Source: Oasisia sp. SBJ-2009
Taxonomy: Eukaryota > Annelida > Polychaeta > Sabellida > Siboglinidae
Assembly (NCBI GenBank): GCA_964017155.1
Contig: OZ024854.1
Span: 46,746,423 to 46,810,422, forward strand
Length of the DNA: 64,000 bases
Direction: 5' to 3'
Translations under genes and position numbers: made by a program
The notes under the pieces: model-generated
What the model was told of the DNA's origin: nothing
Seen by the model: the letters and a program-made list of their open reading frames with translations, nothing else
Databases searched by the model: none
In this document: piece after piece, positions 48,298 through 61,935 of the stretch
How positions within the stretch are numbered: the stretch's first letter is position 1
Layout of the letters: every line of letters begins with the position of its first letter

Positions 48298-49045
48298 TGT
48301 TATACCCAGGAGCCACTCCTGGTGTTCAAGCGTATCTTTATAAATGTATATGTCAACCAACGTTAACATACGGTTTAGAGTGTATGGGCAGCACCGCCAT
48401 CCAAATGCGTCGACTTGAATCTGCACAGGGTAAATTAATTAAACAAAGTCTTGGATTAAGCAAACTATCCCACAACACAGCCTTACTTAAAGCACTAAAT
48501 ATTGAAAAGATCGAAGATATTGTAAATAGAAATGTTTTATCCTTGTATAGTAGAATATTTAATGTGGAAAGTCCAGCGCGTCGACTGATGCAGCACTTAC
48601 TGTCTCGTTTTATATGTTATAGTGAAACGGTACCTGGAACCCTGTTGTATAAAGTAGTATCTATGGGCGAGTCACCCAGTAAACGAGCCTTTAATTTAAA
48701 TCAACATGTACCACAAAGTAGTGCGACAAATGATGGTCTTGTTGACTCGATTAGACACCTTTTATTTACTGATAATTTTAACAGACCATATTCACATGAA
48801 CATCTTTTAGTTCATCTCTTAACCACTGCACTCTAATATATTACGCGTCTCTTTATTTTAACTGATATACACAATATACACTGAATTTTATATATTATAC
48901 CATGCCACTGTATGTATTGTTGTTATTTATTTTATTTTATCAGGTTTTTATTCTCCACCGTGTGTCTTTTATATGTGATTGCACGTATGAATATGTATGT
49001 AATGTTTCTTCTCCGGCAACGGAGGCTGAATAAATAATTTTAATT
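48298..49045 (+). mobile_element. 5'-truncated LINE fragment with 8-bp target duplication
   Basis: Flanked by TTAATACA at 48290-48297 and 49046-49053. Units A (~22765) and D (~58010) show the empty site (TTGTTAATACACCTAGATGC). The insert encodes the last ~179 residues of a LINE RT in an open frame (48298-48836): QPTLTYGLECMGSTAIQMRR and LGLSKLSHNTALLKALNIEK. It then has a ~200-bp 3' UTR ending in GAATAAATAATTTTAATTT. Confidence 0.93.
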
Positions 49046-49146
49046 TTAATACACCTAGATGCATATATCTAAAACGTTGCCTTTTGTAGCCATGGAAATT
49101 GTTACTATGTAATTTAAGAGATGCTAGTCAGTAATCGCTCTGGACA

Positions 49147-50402
49147 AAACTTCCCGATGCCCTTAAAACAATCTGGATACAGCCGCTGCAGATCTTCTTT
49201 CGAGTTCAACGGCGGTAGATGCTCGCTGACTGCACAGTTCAAGGTCACAAAGTTAAGCTTTCGGCAGGAAGGTAGTCCCAAGATCATTGGACCTGGCGTG
49301 TCAGCTACAAAAAACTCTGCTTCGTATGTGGTTGTCTCGTGCGCACACTTCAGTCGCGTAGTACCATACTGCCGGATCAGCTGTCCGTTGTAGGCAGTTA
49401 GGATCGTGTATCGATGCTGAAGGCTGCCTCGCACTGGTATTCCTTCTGTGTCGATGTCTGACGGATACATGCGCTGGGACGTTCTCAGCGGCATTACGGT
49501 ACCCTGCGCACCTGTGTCGACCTTGACACGAAGTGTCGCTGGGGTATCAGGCCTGTCTTTCAGTGTGATCCCGAGAGTCGCATATACCTCGTCCCTCTCG
49601 ACGGCATTGATGTTAACAGTATTAAAAGCAAGCGGCTCGAAGTTGTCGCTGAGCTGATCGAAGCTGGCGTTGGCGCTCATCTCGGTTGGTCCTTCGTCTT
49701 GGCATAGCTCGAGATCTTGGTCGCCCAGAAGAGTGTGGTCTTCCTCCGGCGCCAGACGTCCAACGTGTAGTCTGCTGACATACTCGCTGCCAGTGATTTA
49801 GTTTACCACATGCATTACACTTACTGCCCTCTGCTGGACATCGATCTGTGGGCACATGATGACGTCCACATTTTGCGCACGTAGGTACCCCCTCTCGACG
49901 TCCACTTGGCTCATATGTTCCCCGCGACCGGCTGACGTGACTGATGCTGCTAGCGTTTCCTGAAAACTGCTGCATATTAGCCAGTGTTGTCCCATGCGTC
50001 CTACCAACGTCCATCGCCGCGTCAAGTGTTAGCGTCTCATCACGGCATAATGGCTTTTCCTGCACTTTCCCATGCGGACACCCACTACTAACTGTTCGAT
50101 CAACCTCTTCTCGGTCTCTGTAGCATCACGGAACTTGCATTTACGCCCTGCGTCTTGCAGCGTGTCATGAACTCGTCAACTGTCTCAGAGCTCAACTGCC
50201 TGAAGGTTTGGAGATGAAAACGACTCAGCCTGTAATTTGACTTGGGTTCTATCAGAGCCTGGAATTTAGCCCAAATAACCTTAACATCTTTCTTAAACGT
50301 TTCACTGAGGTCCCAAGTTTTGTACATTCGCAGATCCTCCTGTCCTACCCATAGCAGGATGTAGGTCACTCGTTCACTTTGCATTTTTGGCTTTTTCGGC
50401 AA
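49147..50402 (-). pseudogene. Gypsy C gag-protease remnant
   Basis: Gag frame 50100-50402 (SERVTYILLWVGQEDLRMYK) has Lys where Gypsy A and D have a stop (KDVKVIWAKF). A frameshift leads to the zinc-knuckle part (49622-50065), then a protease frame with VDTGAQGTVMP (49114-49680) that runs off at the deletion junction. No RT or integrase. Confidence 0.88.
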
Positions 50403-50700
50403 AAGGACCCACTGAACATTAGTTCACAGTATTGAAAGAATGAATTAACGAAACTCCGTAGGTAGATCAGTGTTTAACCAGTTCATGCGGGGCGACTCGA
50501 TGCCTGACCGATCACGCATAGTTACCTATTAATGGCAATGGCCAATCACTTACACAGGGAGAACAAATCGGGTCTGGAACGGCGAACATTCGGACGCACG
50601 CCGAAGTGGAGTGGCGTCTCAAGAGCGTCGACGGTGCGTGTTGACCTAGTTTAAGTATTTACGAAATTCGAAAGCGCCGGCTTCAGCATAGCTGCCACCA

Positions 50701-51481
50701 TGAAACGTGTCGTCTTGGCCTTCCTAGTGGGTACTAAGATATTTTTCGCCTCATCTCGCATTCATACATCGGTATCTGATTCAACACACAGAAGTACGGA
50801 ACTAATCAATTTATTCTGATCACAAGCGACAGAGGAATAGGGCCCGTAAGTGTGTCACGATAAATGGCGTAACTCCGCGCGATTGGAGCTCATTGGGGTC
50901 TAAGCGGGACAATTGGGGACTGGTCACAAGAATAATACACAATAAAATAGTTTACGGGATTTGCATTTTACATTGCTGTACATTGTGGTTTCGATAAGCA
51001 CTTATATCTGACAAGTTGTCTAAATTCGCATAATCATAACACATGTGTACGTTTGCCCCAAACAGGTTGTACTACGCGAAAATTTGCACTTTTCATTATT
51101 AGTCAAGATCGCCAAACGCAAGTACTTGCCGCTATTGCCATGGCAACCACCATTATAATCGTTTACATTTTGTGATTTCCGTGATCATTGTCACCGGCAA
51201 AGTGTTCCACTGCTTCTGCTTCTAATAATCCTTCGGACAGTGTAACTGAAATAGTTAGACTGGAACAGTTCGATTATTACTACCAAACACAAAACGAAGT
51301 CCTATACGTTAACATGGAGAATATGGACCTCCTGCCCTCCACTGCCCCCAGCCTCGTTTTCGCGCGCGAGACTTACACGCCCTATACAGCGATTGACACT
51401 CTAGTCTCATCATCTCCAAAGCCTCGATCTCCCAATTGCGTATATCGTTCTATGTTCTACGTGTATTGACATAATATCACA
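50701..51481 (-). repeat. 5' LTR of Gypsy C, split by MITE
   Basis: LTR sequence at 50701-50838 and 51384-51481, together matching the 26362-26593 LTR. Confidence 0.9.
50839..51383. mobile_element. MITE family M inserted in the Gypsy C LTR
   Basis: Ends AGGGCCCGTAAGTGTG and ACTTACACGCCCT. The LTR empty sequence GAGGAATACAGCG (unit A, ~26495) becomes GAGGAAT-insert-ATACAGCG, a 2-3 bp AT/ATA duplication. It is ~545 bp and non-coding. The interior aligns, inverted, with 27361-28023. Confidence 0.93.
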
Positions 51482-51966
51482 ACCGTGAGCTACGCCGTTT
51501 AAGGGGTACATTAACTATCCCTCTAGAACAAACTGTTCAAATTCAAAACGTATGACTGCCTGGCTTTGAAATGTTTGTTGACAGTAGAGAGTGGGGTGAC
51601 TGAACTGTTAACTGGAATAAGACATTATATTATGTTAAAATGATTGAGTCAATGTATTAACTGCAATAAGACAGTGTGTGTAAGTAGATTAATAAGACGC
51701 CGTGAGAATATTAATAGTGTGTCAACTGAATTGTTAGTTTTTTTTTAACTGGACAGAGGAAATGAAATTGTTATGTGTGTGTATGTGTGTTTGTTTGTAT
51801 GCTTGAGTGTGTGTTTGTTTGTGTTTGGTTGTGTGAATGCGTTTGTGTGAGTGTGTAGTTTACATGTGCTGTCAGGGTTGATATAATATGTGTTGGCTGG
51901 ACGGAGATAGTGTGTTGACTGGATTGGGTGTATCCGTACCAAGTGCACTTATGTATATTATGTTAA
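51482..51966. repeat. duplicated module right of Gypsy, unit C
   Basis: Aligns with 26594-27360 without the SINE. No gene seen. Confidence 0.8.
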
Positions 51967-52634
51967 TAGGCTATGTAAGTCTCGCGCTCGAAAACGAGGT
52001 TGGGGGCAGGAAGTCCATTTTCTCCATGTTGAAATATAGGATTTTATTTTTATGAATCGGACTGTCCCAAAATAGTGTATTATGGTTATATTTTACGCAG
52101 GATAATTACAAGCAGAAGCAGTGGAACACTTTGCCGGTGACAATGATCACATCTATCATGCATTTTAATCGATTATTATGGTGGTTGCCATGACATCGGC
52201 AGCTAGTACTTGGTGGTTTTGACTAGTAGACTCCTAAAGAAGAATGCCATCTTCCGCGCAGTACAACTTGTTTTGGGCATGTGTTATGATTACGAACATT
52301 TCGACAACTTTTCAGATATCAGTGCTTATCGAACTGTTGCTAAACCACAACGTACAGCAATATGTAAAATGCAAATCACGTAAAAGACACATACGGCCTA
52401 AAAAATTGTGTATACTATCTGCGCTAGCTACGAAAATCGCTATATGTATATGGCACTGTGGTAGTCTCAATATGTAATCGGACATTTAAGATATGAAAGG
52501 TATAACGCAAGATATTCATCGGTCGGAATCTACAACTGTTTTCCGTCGTTAGAATAATATTCATGTGTCCAGTTCCCAATCAGCTCCAGTTGCGCGGAGT
52601 CTCGTCATGTATCGTGACCAACTTACACGCCCTA
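51967..52634. mobile_element. MITE family M, old copy in unit C
   Basis: TAGGCTATGTAAGTCTCGCG to ACTTACACGCCCTA, at the same position as in units A and B. Confidence 0.87.
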
Positions 52635-53820
<1,186 letters not shown>

Positions 53821-53882
53821 ACGCACGTCCATGCCAACGGGTGCAAACACACACCACACATACAGAGATACACACACACGGA

Positions 53883-53914
<32 letters not shown>

Positions 53915-54004
53915 CACACATGTGCACTCACTCACTCACTTACTCACTCACTCATTCGCTCACTCACTCACTCACTCACTCACACACTTACACAAACTCA
54001 CACA

Positions 54005-54036
<32 letters not shown>

Positions 54037-54055
54037 TGCCCACATACGCACACGC

Positions 54056-54103
<48 letters not shown>

Positions 54104-54143
54104 ACACACACACATATTCACACACATATATTCACACACATTA

Positions 54144-54226
<83 letters not shown>
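53821..54226. repeat. CA/ACGC/ACTC cluster and (TA)n at the start of unit D
   Basis: Blocks of (CA)n, (ACGC)n, (ACTC)n and CACATATTCA, then (TA)n 54146-54226 ending at ACTGCGTG. The intact counterpart of 42201-44200. Confidence 0.95.
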
Positions 54227-54228
<2 letters not shown>

Positions 54229-55005
54229 TGCGTGTTTTTTTTACCTTCGGTAACAGGTCCGCGTATCATTTACGACATTGTTTGCGGCATCGTTTACTTT
54301 CTTTGACAAGGGAGTTCCTTTGGTAAAAATATTTCGACATCTTGGGGAAACATAGCGTAGTTATTTGTTGCAGTTATATTTGATCAAATAACGTATAAAA
54401 CCACAACGTAAGACATGGTGTGGAAAGAATACTAATAAGCATATATCGTTCATAGTGTACATTCACATTCACAAATATATTGTATTTATTGATTCAGTTG
54501 ACATGTATAACAATTTGATAAAGTGCATATATCACTGTAGTTATTTAGCAAACATAAAAAAATTGCACATAGTAGCTAAAACAAATGATCTACTCGATTT
54601 TCAACAGGGTAGTTGGAACATCCTGTCGTGAATATATACATTTTAACAGGTAGCAACATTGTACGTTGTGACCATACTGGTTGAACGCCACCGACTTATC
54701 CATGTTAAGATACTAATATTTAATTACTGTTTCTTCGTTGTCAACCTCACAAGCCAGGATTGTATGCCACGAAACTAGCCAAGACAGATCCTCTTCGAGA
54801 TGTACAGAATTTAGGCGAGTCGAACTAATTGATTGACTTTGCCAGTCGTCAGTGCGTCACCAGTGAGAACAACGCAAATACTCGCTTCAATTTGAAGACG
54901 GTTAAATAACGTGTGGGAATTCGAGAATAACGACCCGACCACCATACATGTAACAAGAACAAAGTCACCAACCATTACATCACATGACCGGAGTCCGCAT
55001 TTTAG
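54227..55005. repeat. duplicated 3' flank of TLR-D with ~360-bp deletion
   Basis: Aligns with the other 3' flanks, but at ~54470 the sequence jumps from TACATTCACATTCA to CAAATATATTGTATTTATTG. This drops the part equivalent to ~18845-19227. The TTTATT candidate polyA site is retained. Confidence 0.87.
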
Positions 55006-57639
55006 TTATCCGTCTAATTCATTGTTACGCTCGCGTTGTAATAATTCCGTGTAAGAATATTCTGGCAGTGACATGGACGTGGCGCTTCGCCCACTTCCAA
55101 CACAACAACGCCATCTGGTGCTCCCGAAGTTCTGTTGAAAGTGTCGCCAAAATATATCTTCAGCTCGCGAGTCAAAGTGCAGTCGAATAGCTGGACTTTC
55201 GAAAATAAGTTGTTTTATCACATTTTCACAATCCCTCGGTACATAGGATTTCAGCACATTTCGAAATTTCTGCGATTCACGAGAAGTCTCAAATGTCACA
55301 AATATATATTTATGATGTGGTCTGCTGCCGGCCAAAGCAATTCGAAATTGATCTCTTATTATGGGCAATTCCAAGACGTGTTGGGACAGACAGAGTATCA
55401 GTGTGTCACTCTGCTCAATCCCACGCGCCAGTGCTTCAATTTCACCCCCCTCTGTTTCACCGTCCCGACCCATGATAAAAAGTTTCATTTGCCACTGATT
55501 CTCCACGTTTTCAACAAGATCGTTCTCCACCCAGCGTCTTACGTAGTCATCCTCTTCATCGTATAGGACCGCGGCATCATACCGCATTTGGCTCCTCCTG
55601 ACTTTGTGACAGGGACGTCGATAAATGACACAGAACAGTCCCAACATGACAACAAGTACACTTACACAACCTATAAGGATGTGGGACCATTTACGAGAAA
55701 AAAATGTATCACTGCATTCTCTCTCCAAATGTCCTAAATCTATGTGCTCGAGTCGCGTATTAGACTTGTGGAACAAGCACGTCATTTCCGTTTTATCAAC
55801 AATGTTTACTGCAGTCGTTTGCAGCCAGCGAATGAAAGGAACAGAGTCACAGTTACATGTCAACGGATTGCGGCGCATGTCAATTGCGAACGTTGCGTTC
55901 AGCATGTCCAATTCCTTCATGAAACTGCTCGTTAGAAATGGCAAGCGATTTTCAGAGAGGTCGAGCAATTCGAGTGACGTCAAACTGTTCATTTGAATAT
56001 CGAAATGTCTGAAGGCATTATTTCCTAATTTAATCAGCTTTAGCTTGGTAAGTTTATAAAATGCGTTGCGATTAATATATCTCAAACCGTTCGTTGAAAG
56101 GTCAATATCTTCCAGTAGCCGAGCAAAGCTAAATATTGCAAAGAAGTCATTATGTGCTGCACCAATCTTGTTGTGTGACTGGTTTAGCACGCGAAGAGAC
56201 GGTAACTGTTTCAGAAATTCTGGATGGATGGATTCGACGATTCCGTGACTGGCATCAAGAATCTGAAGTTGCGTTAAACCAACAAGAATACCACCGCTGC
56301 GTGCAATGGAGCGCGTTCCAGATATGTTGAGGAACAAAACGTTGTTTTCACGACTGAATGACAATACTCCGGAATTAGTTGACGTACTCCTAAAATTCGA
56401 ATCGCTGACATCTACGATATTAATTGAAGACGGGATATAGAACTGTACTTGATGTGTGCTTGTAACCGCATTCGCACGTAAAGCGGTTACATTAACTTCC
56501 GGAAACTGGTGAGGATATTGTGTAATATAGTTTTCCGTGTGAAACTGTGTCCTGCCCGATGTACGACAATATTTATATTTGTAGCCCGGTCCTGGAACGT
56601 TCGAATATGTCATAACCACTTTCTTTAGATTTTTGAAGTAATGAGTCAAGTTTGGTTGAAATGTCACTGGTAAAATCAACGGATTGTAGTCGATGTAGAT
56701 TTCTTGCAGTCCAGAAAGACAATTAGCGTCTCGCGGTATGAAAGTTGTCAATCCGACAGATCGCAAGCTGAGTCTTTTTACGTTTTGCCAAAACAGACCA
56801 CCATCGCAGAAATAATTGATGTCGTATATATCTTTACCATTCGTACCGTCCAGAATCACCGTGTCGATGCTATTGTTTTCGGATTTCCCGAGTGAGAGAA
56901 CCACTTGTTTCAAGTCCATGTCATCGTTGCAGCAGAGATTCAAGACTCGGAGTTTCTTGAAGTTAGAAAAGGCCCCAAGTTCAATACGCTTGACTAAAGC
57001 ATGACGCAACATCAACGTGGACACATTGGAATTACGCAGGACGGCAAATGTGCTCACCGTAACTGTTGACAAATCGTAAGACATAGATGCTCCGTCTAAG
57101 ACGAGAGTGGTTAGCTTAGGTAGCCTGCCGTATATTTCTGGCAAAGACACGTTTTGGCTAGTCACAGACAGAGTTCGTAGTTCGATGAGCGGTTCTAGGA
57201 TAGCCAGAGGGTAGTGTCCGCCTTTTCCAAGGTATGGAATGGCTAGAAGTTGTAGAGACGGCAGACCCGCAAAAGTCTTCCTCGGAAGACGGATCGGGTC
57301 GAGTTTGTTTTCCGGCATGATCAGCTCTCGCAAATTTACAAGTCCGACGAAGCAATTTTTCTGCAAATTTATAATTCCATTATTCGAGAGGTCTAAGCGC
57401 ACTAGGTTTGGCAGATGTATGAAGGCGTTCTCCGGAACAACGGTGATATCGTTGTCTGCCAGATTCAGCTGAGTAGCTCGACTGGAGATGTTTATGGGAA
57501 GTCGGGCGATATTTCGAGCGCTGCAGTCGAACGCAAATCTGGCGACGTCCCCGGCAGTGTGCGACTCGTCACAGTGGCGACACAGCAGCCTTGTTGACAG
57601 TGCGCAAAGCACACTCGTATAGAGTAACGTCGACGTCAT
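55006..57639 (-). CDS. Toll-like receptor copy D, intact, 877 aa
   Basis: Same architecture and length as copy B, with no stop or frameshift: signal peptide ~1-20, LRR ectodomain, one C-terminal Cys cap (~591-650), TM ~653-674, TIR ~687-835 with box 1 YDAAVLYDEED, box 2 MGRDGETEGG and box 3 FW. Box 2 keeps RD but still lacks Pro. The residues are a patchwork: the N-terminus (DESHTAGDVARFAF) and TM match B, while the region near residue 360 (TSGRTQFHTENY) and the C-terminal GSTRWRCC match A. The acceptor is at 57659-57660. A Gypsy remnant lies ~620 bp upstream of the ATG. Probably a functional pattern-recognition receptor; ligand unknown. Confidence 0.95.
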   Translation of the reverse strand: MTSTLLYTSVLCALSTRLLCRHCDESHTAGDVARFAFDCSARNIARLPINISSRATQLNLADNDITVVPENAFIHLPNLVRLDLSNNGIINLQKNCFVGLVNLRELIMPENKLDPIRLPRKTFAGLPSLQLLAIPYLGKGGHYPLAILEPLIELRTLSVTSQNVSLPEIYGRLPKLTTLVLDGASMSYDLSTVTVSTFAVLRNSNVSTLMLRHALVKRIELGAFSNFKKLRVLNLCCNDDMDLKQVVLSLGKSENNSIDTVILDGTNGKDIYDINYFCDGGLFWQNVKRLSLRSVGLTTFIPRDANCLSGLQEIYIDYNPLILPVTFQPNLTHYFKNLKKVVMTYSNVPGPGYKYKYCRTSGRTQFHTENYITQYPHQFPEVNVTALRANAVTSTHQVQFYIPSSINIVDVSDSNFRSTSTNSGVLSFSRENNVLFLNISGTRSIARSGGILVGLTQLQILDASHGIVESIHPEFLKQLPSLRVLNQSHNKIGAAHNDFFAIFSFARLLEDIDLSTNGLRYINRNAFYKLTKLKLIKLGNNAFRHFDIQMNSLTSLELLDLSENRLPFLTSSFMKELDMLNATFAIDMRRNPLTCNCDSVPFIRWLQTTAVNIVDKTEMTCLFHKSNTRLEHIDLGHLERECSDTFFSRKWSHILIGCVSVLVVMLGLFCVIYRRPCHKVRRSQMRYDAAVLYDEEDDYVRRWVENDLVENVENQWQMKLFIMGRDGETEGGEIEALARGIEQSDTLILCLSQHVLELPIIRDQFRIALAGSRPHHKYIFVTFETSRESQKFRNVLKSYVPRDCENVIKQLIFESPAIRLHFDSRAEDIFWRHFQQNFGSTRWRCCVGSGRSATSMSLPEYSYTELLQRERNNELDG

Positions 57640-58263
57640 CGTGGCGCTGACTGATTGTCTGGAAATAGATAAAGTTGAATGGATTAACGGGAAACAAAAG
57701 GCTTCTTCTTGACGTGATGCGCATAAACGTTTTAATGTAAATTAAAACGTTGTCACTACAGTTAACAATTTCCAATCAGCAGAACGCAGCGTGAAAATGA
57801 TAGCTTCTGATAAACATTTGATGTCAGATATTTCGGAGGCAAATAACTGGTTTATGGAGTTTAGCTTGTCAAAACAATTGCGAGTCGTGACATTGGCTAT
57901 GACGCGACAGGATCGTAGTTTCTATTGACATGTAGGGAAAAAAAGTGTTGTTGCATACTGCTGGCGTAATAGTTTTGTGTGTACACTTGCAAATTGTTAG
58001 GGTTTGTTAATACACCTAGATGCATAGATCCAAAACGTTGCCTTTTGTAACCATGGAAATTGTTACTATGTAATTTAAGATATTCTAGTCGGTAATCGCT
58101 CTGGACAAAACCGACTCCGGACGAAAAACCCAGGACATTAGTCCCCGGAATAAAACCAACTTGGGCAAAATTACCCTGGACACCGCTAGTTCACTTTGCT
58201 TGTTTGGTATATTATAACTGCAATTAGCCAATTGTGTTTTAATTTATACTCAAATGTAACCGT
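57640..58263. repeat. 5' flank of TLR-D
   Basis: Closely matches the A flank 22395-23018 up to the Gypsy LTR. Contains the splice acceptor and inverted CCAAT box. No gene seen. Confidence 0.85.
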
Positions 58264-58486
58264 TGAAACGTGTCGTCTTAGCCTTCCTCATGTGTACTAA
58301 GATTCTTCGTTTCATCTCGCATCGGTATCTGATTCAACACACAAAAGTAAGGAACTAATCAATTTATTCTGATTACACGCGAGAGGAATACAGCGATTGA
58401 CACTCTAGTCTCGTCACCTCCATAGCCTCGATCTGCCAACTGTGTATATCGTTCTATGCATTTACGTGTATTGACATAATATCACA
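58264..58486 (-). repeat. 3' LTR of Gypsy D
   Basis: TG...CA ends as in A; 8 bp shorter through loss of ATTCATAC. Confidence 0.92.
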
Positions 58487-58631
58487 TCCCTCGTCTTTTA
58501 CAAAAGATAAACAAAATAACTAATCTACTAAAGTCCGCATGTAGGAGAGATCAGAACATTAAGGAATTCTAAACTACTAACCATAATGTTCGTGTAAATT
58601 AGAATAGACTACACTACTTTTATGAACGCAA

Positions 58632-61050
58632 TTACAGGTCCAAACGTTGTCGGCGTTTCACTCGTCTTCCGGAGCTGGTGTATTGTTCTGGTGGTGGGAG
58701 CTGGAAACGGACCGACTTCTTCTGGGGTAACGGGTCGTTACGCGGAGGTGGTACGACATGCGTGTCGACTCTTCGCGTCAAGTCGTCTGTTTTTGTATTG
58801 TGCATCATTTTTTTTCGGAACGTACTAGTATGTCGTTCAGTCGGCTCACGGAGGTAGCGACGGTTACGCCTAGGGACATTGCCTGTCGGAGTCAAGACGT
58901 TTTACGACCGCGGGTGTACGTCAGTTGATACCACGTTGACAGGCTGCCAGGTGTCTGTCTGAATGTCTCTCACGCGAACGTCCTGTCCTGGTATTAGCGG
59001 TGCAAGTGGTTGCGTAGCTTGCTTATCGTGGTTGAGACTTTGGATTTCTCGCCTCTCGCCGATACGACGTCTGATTTCGTCTCTCGACCAGTGTTCATTT
59101 CTGATGATTACGGGGAGGTTCGACTTGTACTTGCGGGCATTTAGTAGCATCTCTGCCGGTGACTGTAAATGGTTGTCGATCGGTGTGGATGTCAACGAAA
59201 GCAGTGCTTTCTGCGTGTTGGATCTCGACATCGCTGCCTTCTTCAGGGTATACTTCACCGTCTGAACTTGACGTTCGATGAATCCATTCGATTGAGCGAA
59301 GTGTGGGATGGACGTTACATGGTCAAAGTACCACTCAGGGGCGACGTTTCGAAAAGCCTGACTGCTATAGTGCCCACCGTTGTCGCTCATAGGCTTGTTT
59401 GGCGATCCATTCTCCGCAAACACCTCACTCATCTTCGATATGATAGCGTCACTCGGCACCTTCCCCTCGATGCGGTAGACAAAAGGGAATTTCGAGTAGT
59501 AGTCACATATCAGTAGATACGTGTCCTCTCGTATGGCAAACAGGTCTGTGCCGACGATCTGCCACGGACGCAACGGTGCAGCTAGATGGCGTTGGCTATC
59601 TGGCCATCCATCCACAACGACGGCTCCCAGCGCACACAGCTCATAGTCGGCTTGTGTCGCTTCTCTAATCGACTGTAGTTTCACCCCGAGTTCCACTATC
59701 TGGTTGATCTCATTCCTCACGTCGTCTTTCATGTGGATCGGACATCGTCTGGGTGCATGTACAACTGGGGTCACAGCAGGGTCTAGTTTGATGTGGAACG
59801 TTTCGCAGAACTTCCCGATGCCCTTAAAACAATCTGGATACAGCCGCTGCAGATCTTCTTTCGAGTTCAACGGCGGTAGATGCTCGCTGACTGCACAGTT
59901 CAAGGTCACAAAGTTAAGTTTTCGGCAGGAAGGTAGTCCCAAGATCATTGGACCTGGCGTGTCAGCAACAAAAAACTCTGCTTCGCATGCGTCTCATGCG
60001 CACACTTCAGTCGCGTAGTACCATACTGCCGGATCAGCTGTCCGTTGTAGGCAGTTAGGATCGTGTATCGATGCTGAAGGCTGCCTCGCACTGGTATTCC
60101 TTCTGTGTCGATGTCTGACGGATACATGCGCTGGGACGTTCTCAGCGGCATTACGGTACCCTGCGCACCTGTGTCGACCTTGACACGAAGTGTCGCTGGG
60201 GTATCAGGCCTGTCTTTCAATGTGATCCCGAGAGTCGCATATACCTCGTCCCTCTCGACGACGGCATTGATGTTAACAGTATTAAATGCAAGCGGCTCGA
60301 AGTTGTCGCTGAGCTGATCGAAGCTGGCGTTGGCGCTCATCTCGGTTGGTCCTTCGTCTTGGCATAGCTCGAGATCTTGGTCGCCCAGAAGAGTGTGGTC
60401 TTCCTCCGGCGCCATACGTCCAACGTGTAGTCTGCCGACATACTCGCTGCCAGTGATTTAGTTGACCACATGCATTACACTTACTGCCCTCTGCTGGACA
60501 TCGAACTGTGGGCACATGATGACGTCCACATTGTGCGCACGTAGGTACCCCCTCTCGACGTCCACTTGGCTCATGTGTTCCCCGCCACCGGCTGACGTGA
60601 CTGATGCTGCTAGCGTTTCCTGAAAACTGCTGCATATTAGCCAGTGTTGTCCCATGCGTCCTACCAACGTCCATCGCCGCGTCAAGTGTTAGCGTCTCAT
60701 CACGGCATAATGGCTTTTCCTGCACTTTCCCATGCGGACACCCACTACTAACTGTTCGATCAACCTCTTCTCGGTCTCTGTAGCATCACGGAACTTGCAT
60801 TTACGCCCTGCGGCTTGCAGCGTGTCATGAACTAGTCAACTGTCTCAGAGCTCAACTGCCTGAAGGTTTGGAGATGAAAACGACTCAGCCTGTAATTTGA
60901 CTTGGGTTCTATCAGAGCCTGGAATTTAGCCCAAATAACCTAAACATCTTTCTTAAAAGTTTCACTGAGGTCCCAAGTGTTGTACATTCGCAGATCCTCC
61001 TGTCCTACCCATAGCAGGATATAGGTCACTCGTTCACTTTGCTCTTTTGG
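58632..61050 (-). pseudogene. Gypsy D gag-protease-integrase remnant
   Basis: Coding order: gag (~61050 down, with the same TAG as in A at ~60942), zinc knuckles (60282-60725), protease (59945-60415, frameshifted near CAHET), then a 348-codon frame (58902-59948) from ILGLPSC through the RT start and the linker into the integrase core with D, D and E (GTDLFAI, MSDNGGHY, FIERQ). TAA after DVHPRS as in A, then the basic tail (58632-58895). The RT/RNase H deletion junction is the same as in A, so it predates the duplication. Confidence 0.9.
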
Positions 61051-61354
61051 CTTTTTCGGCAAAAGAACCCACTGAACATTAGTTCACAGTATTGAAAGAA
61101 TGAATTAACGAAACTCCGTAGGTAGATCAGTGGCTAACCAGTTCATGCGCGGCGGCTCGATTCCTGAACGATCACCCATAGCTGCCTATTAATGGCAATG
61201 GTCAATCACTTACACAGTGAGAACAAATCGGGTCTGGAACGGCGAACATTCGAACGCACACCGAAGTGGATTGGCGTGCGTGTGTGCGTGCGTGTTGACC
61301 TAGTTTAAGTATTTACGAAACTCGAAAGCGCCGGCTTCAGCATAGCTGCCACCA

Positions 61355-61490
61355 TGAAACGTGTCGTCTTGGCCTTCCTAGTGGGTACTAAGATTCTTCG
61401 CCTCATCTCGCATTCATACATCGGTATCTGATTCAACACACAGAAGTACGGAACTAATCAATTTATTCTGATCACAAGCGACAGAGGAAT
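61355..61490 (-). repeat. 5' LTR of Gypsy D, truncated by MITE
   Basis: TGAAACGTGTCGTC to GAGGAAT, then MITE sequence. The distal LTR part is not seen before the second Gypsy element. Confidence 0.9.
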
Positions 61491-61935
61491 AGGGCCCGTA
61501 AGTGTGTCACGATAAATGGCGTAACTCCGCGCGATTGGAGCTCATTGGGGTCTAAGCGAGACAATTGGGGACTGGTCACAAGAATAATACACAATAAAAT
61601 AGTTTACGGGATTTGCATTTTACATTGCTGTACATTGTGGTTTCGATAAACACTTATATCTGACAAGTTGTCTAAATTCGCATAATCATAACACATGTGT
61701 ACCTTTGCCCCAAACAGGTTGTACTACGCGAAAATTGGCACTTTTCATTATTAGTCAAGATCGCCAAACGCAAGTACTTGCCGCTATTGCCATGGCAACC
61801 ACCATTATAATCGATTAACATTCATTATTTCCGTGATCACTGTCACCGGCAAAGTTTTCCACTGCTTCTGCTTATAATAATCCTTCGGACTATATAACTG
61901 AAATAGTTAGACTGGAACCGTTCGATTATTACAAC
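61491..61935. mobile_element. MITE family M in the Gypsy D LTR, itself interrupted
   Basis: Starts AGGGCCCGTAAGTGTG at the same LTR site as in unit C and follows the C copy to GTTCGATTATTAC. There the second Gypsy element begins. Confidence 0.92.

Larger units (their letters stand above)
49147..51481 (-). mobile_element. Gypsy element C, 3' half deleted, MITE in its LTR
   Basis: The same insertion as Gypsy A, but joined directly to upstream TLR flank: CTCTGGACAAAAC runs into TTCCCGATGCCC at ~49147. This removes the distal flank, 3' LTR and integrase. Remaining are the protease and gag (49147-50402), primer-binding region, and a 5' LTR from 50701 to 51481 interrupted by a MITE. The right-hand target repeat ACCGT is at 51482-51486. 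Confidence 0.92.
58264..61490 (-). mobile_element. Gypsy element D, with RT and zinc-finger deletions
   Basis: The same insertion as in A, with the left target repeat ACCGT at 58259-58263 and 3' LTR at 58264-58486. The 5' LTR begins at 61355 and is broken by a MITE at 61491. Relative to A it lost ~250 bp at ~59570 (the integrase zinc finger), so the protease-side linker joins the integrase core directly (LAAPLRPWQIVGTDLF). Confidence 0.93.

Noticed and set aside
55006..55080. ITIM-like motif in the TLR C-terminal tail (EYSYTELL)
   Set aside because: The position two residues before the Tyr does not fit the ITIM consensus; left as a plain tail.
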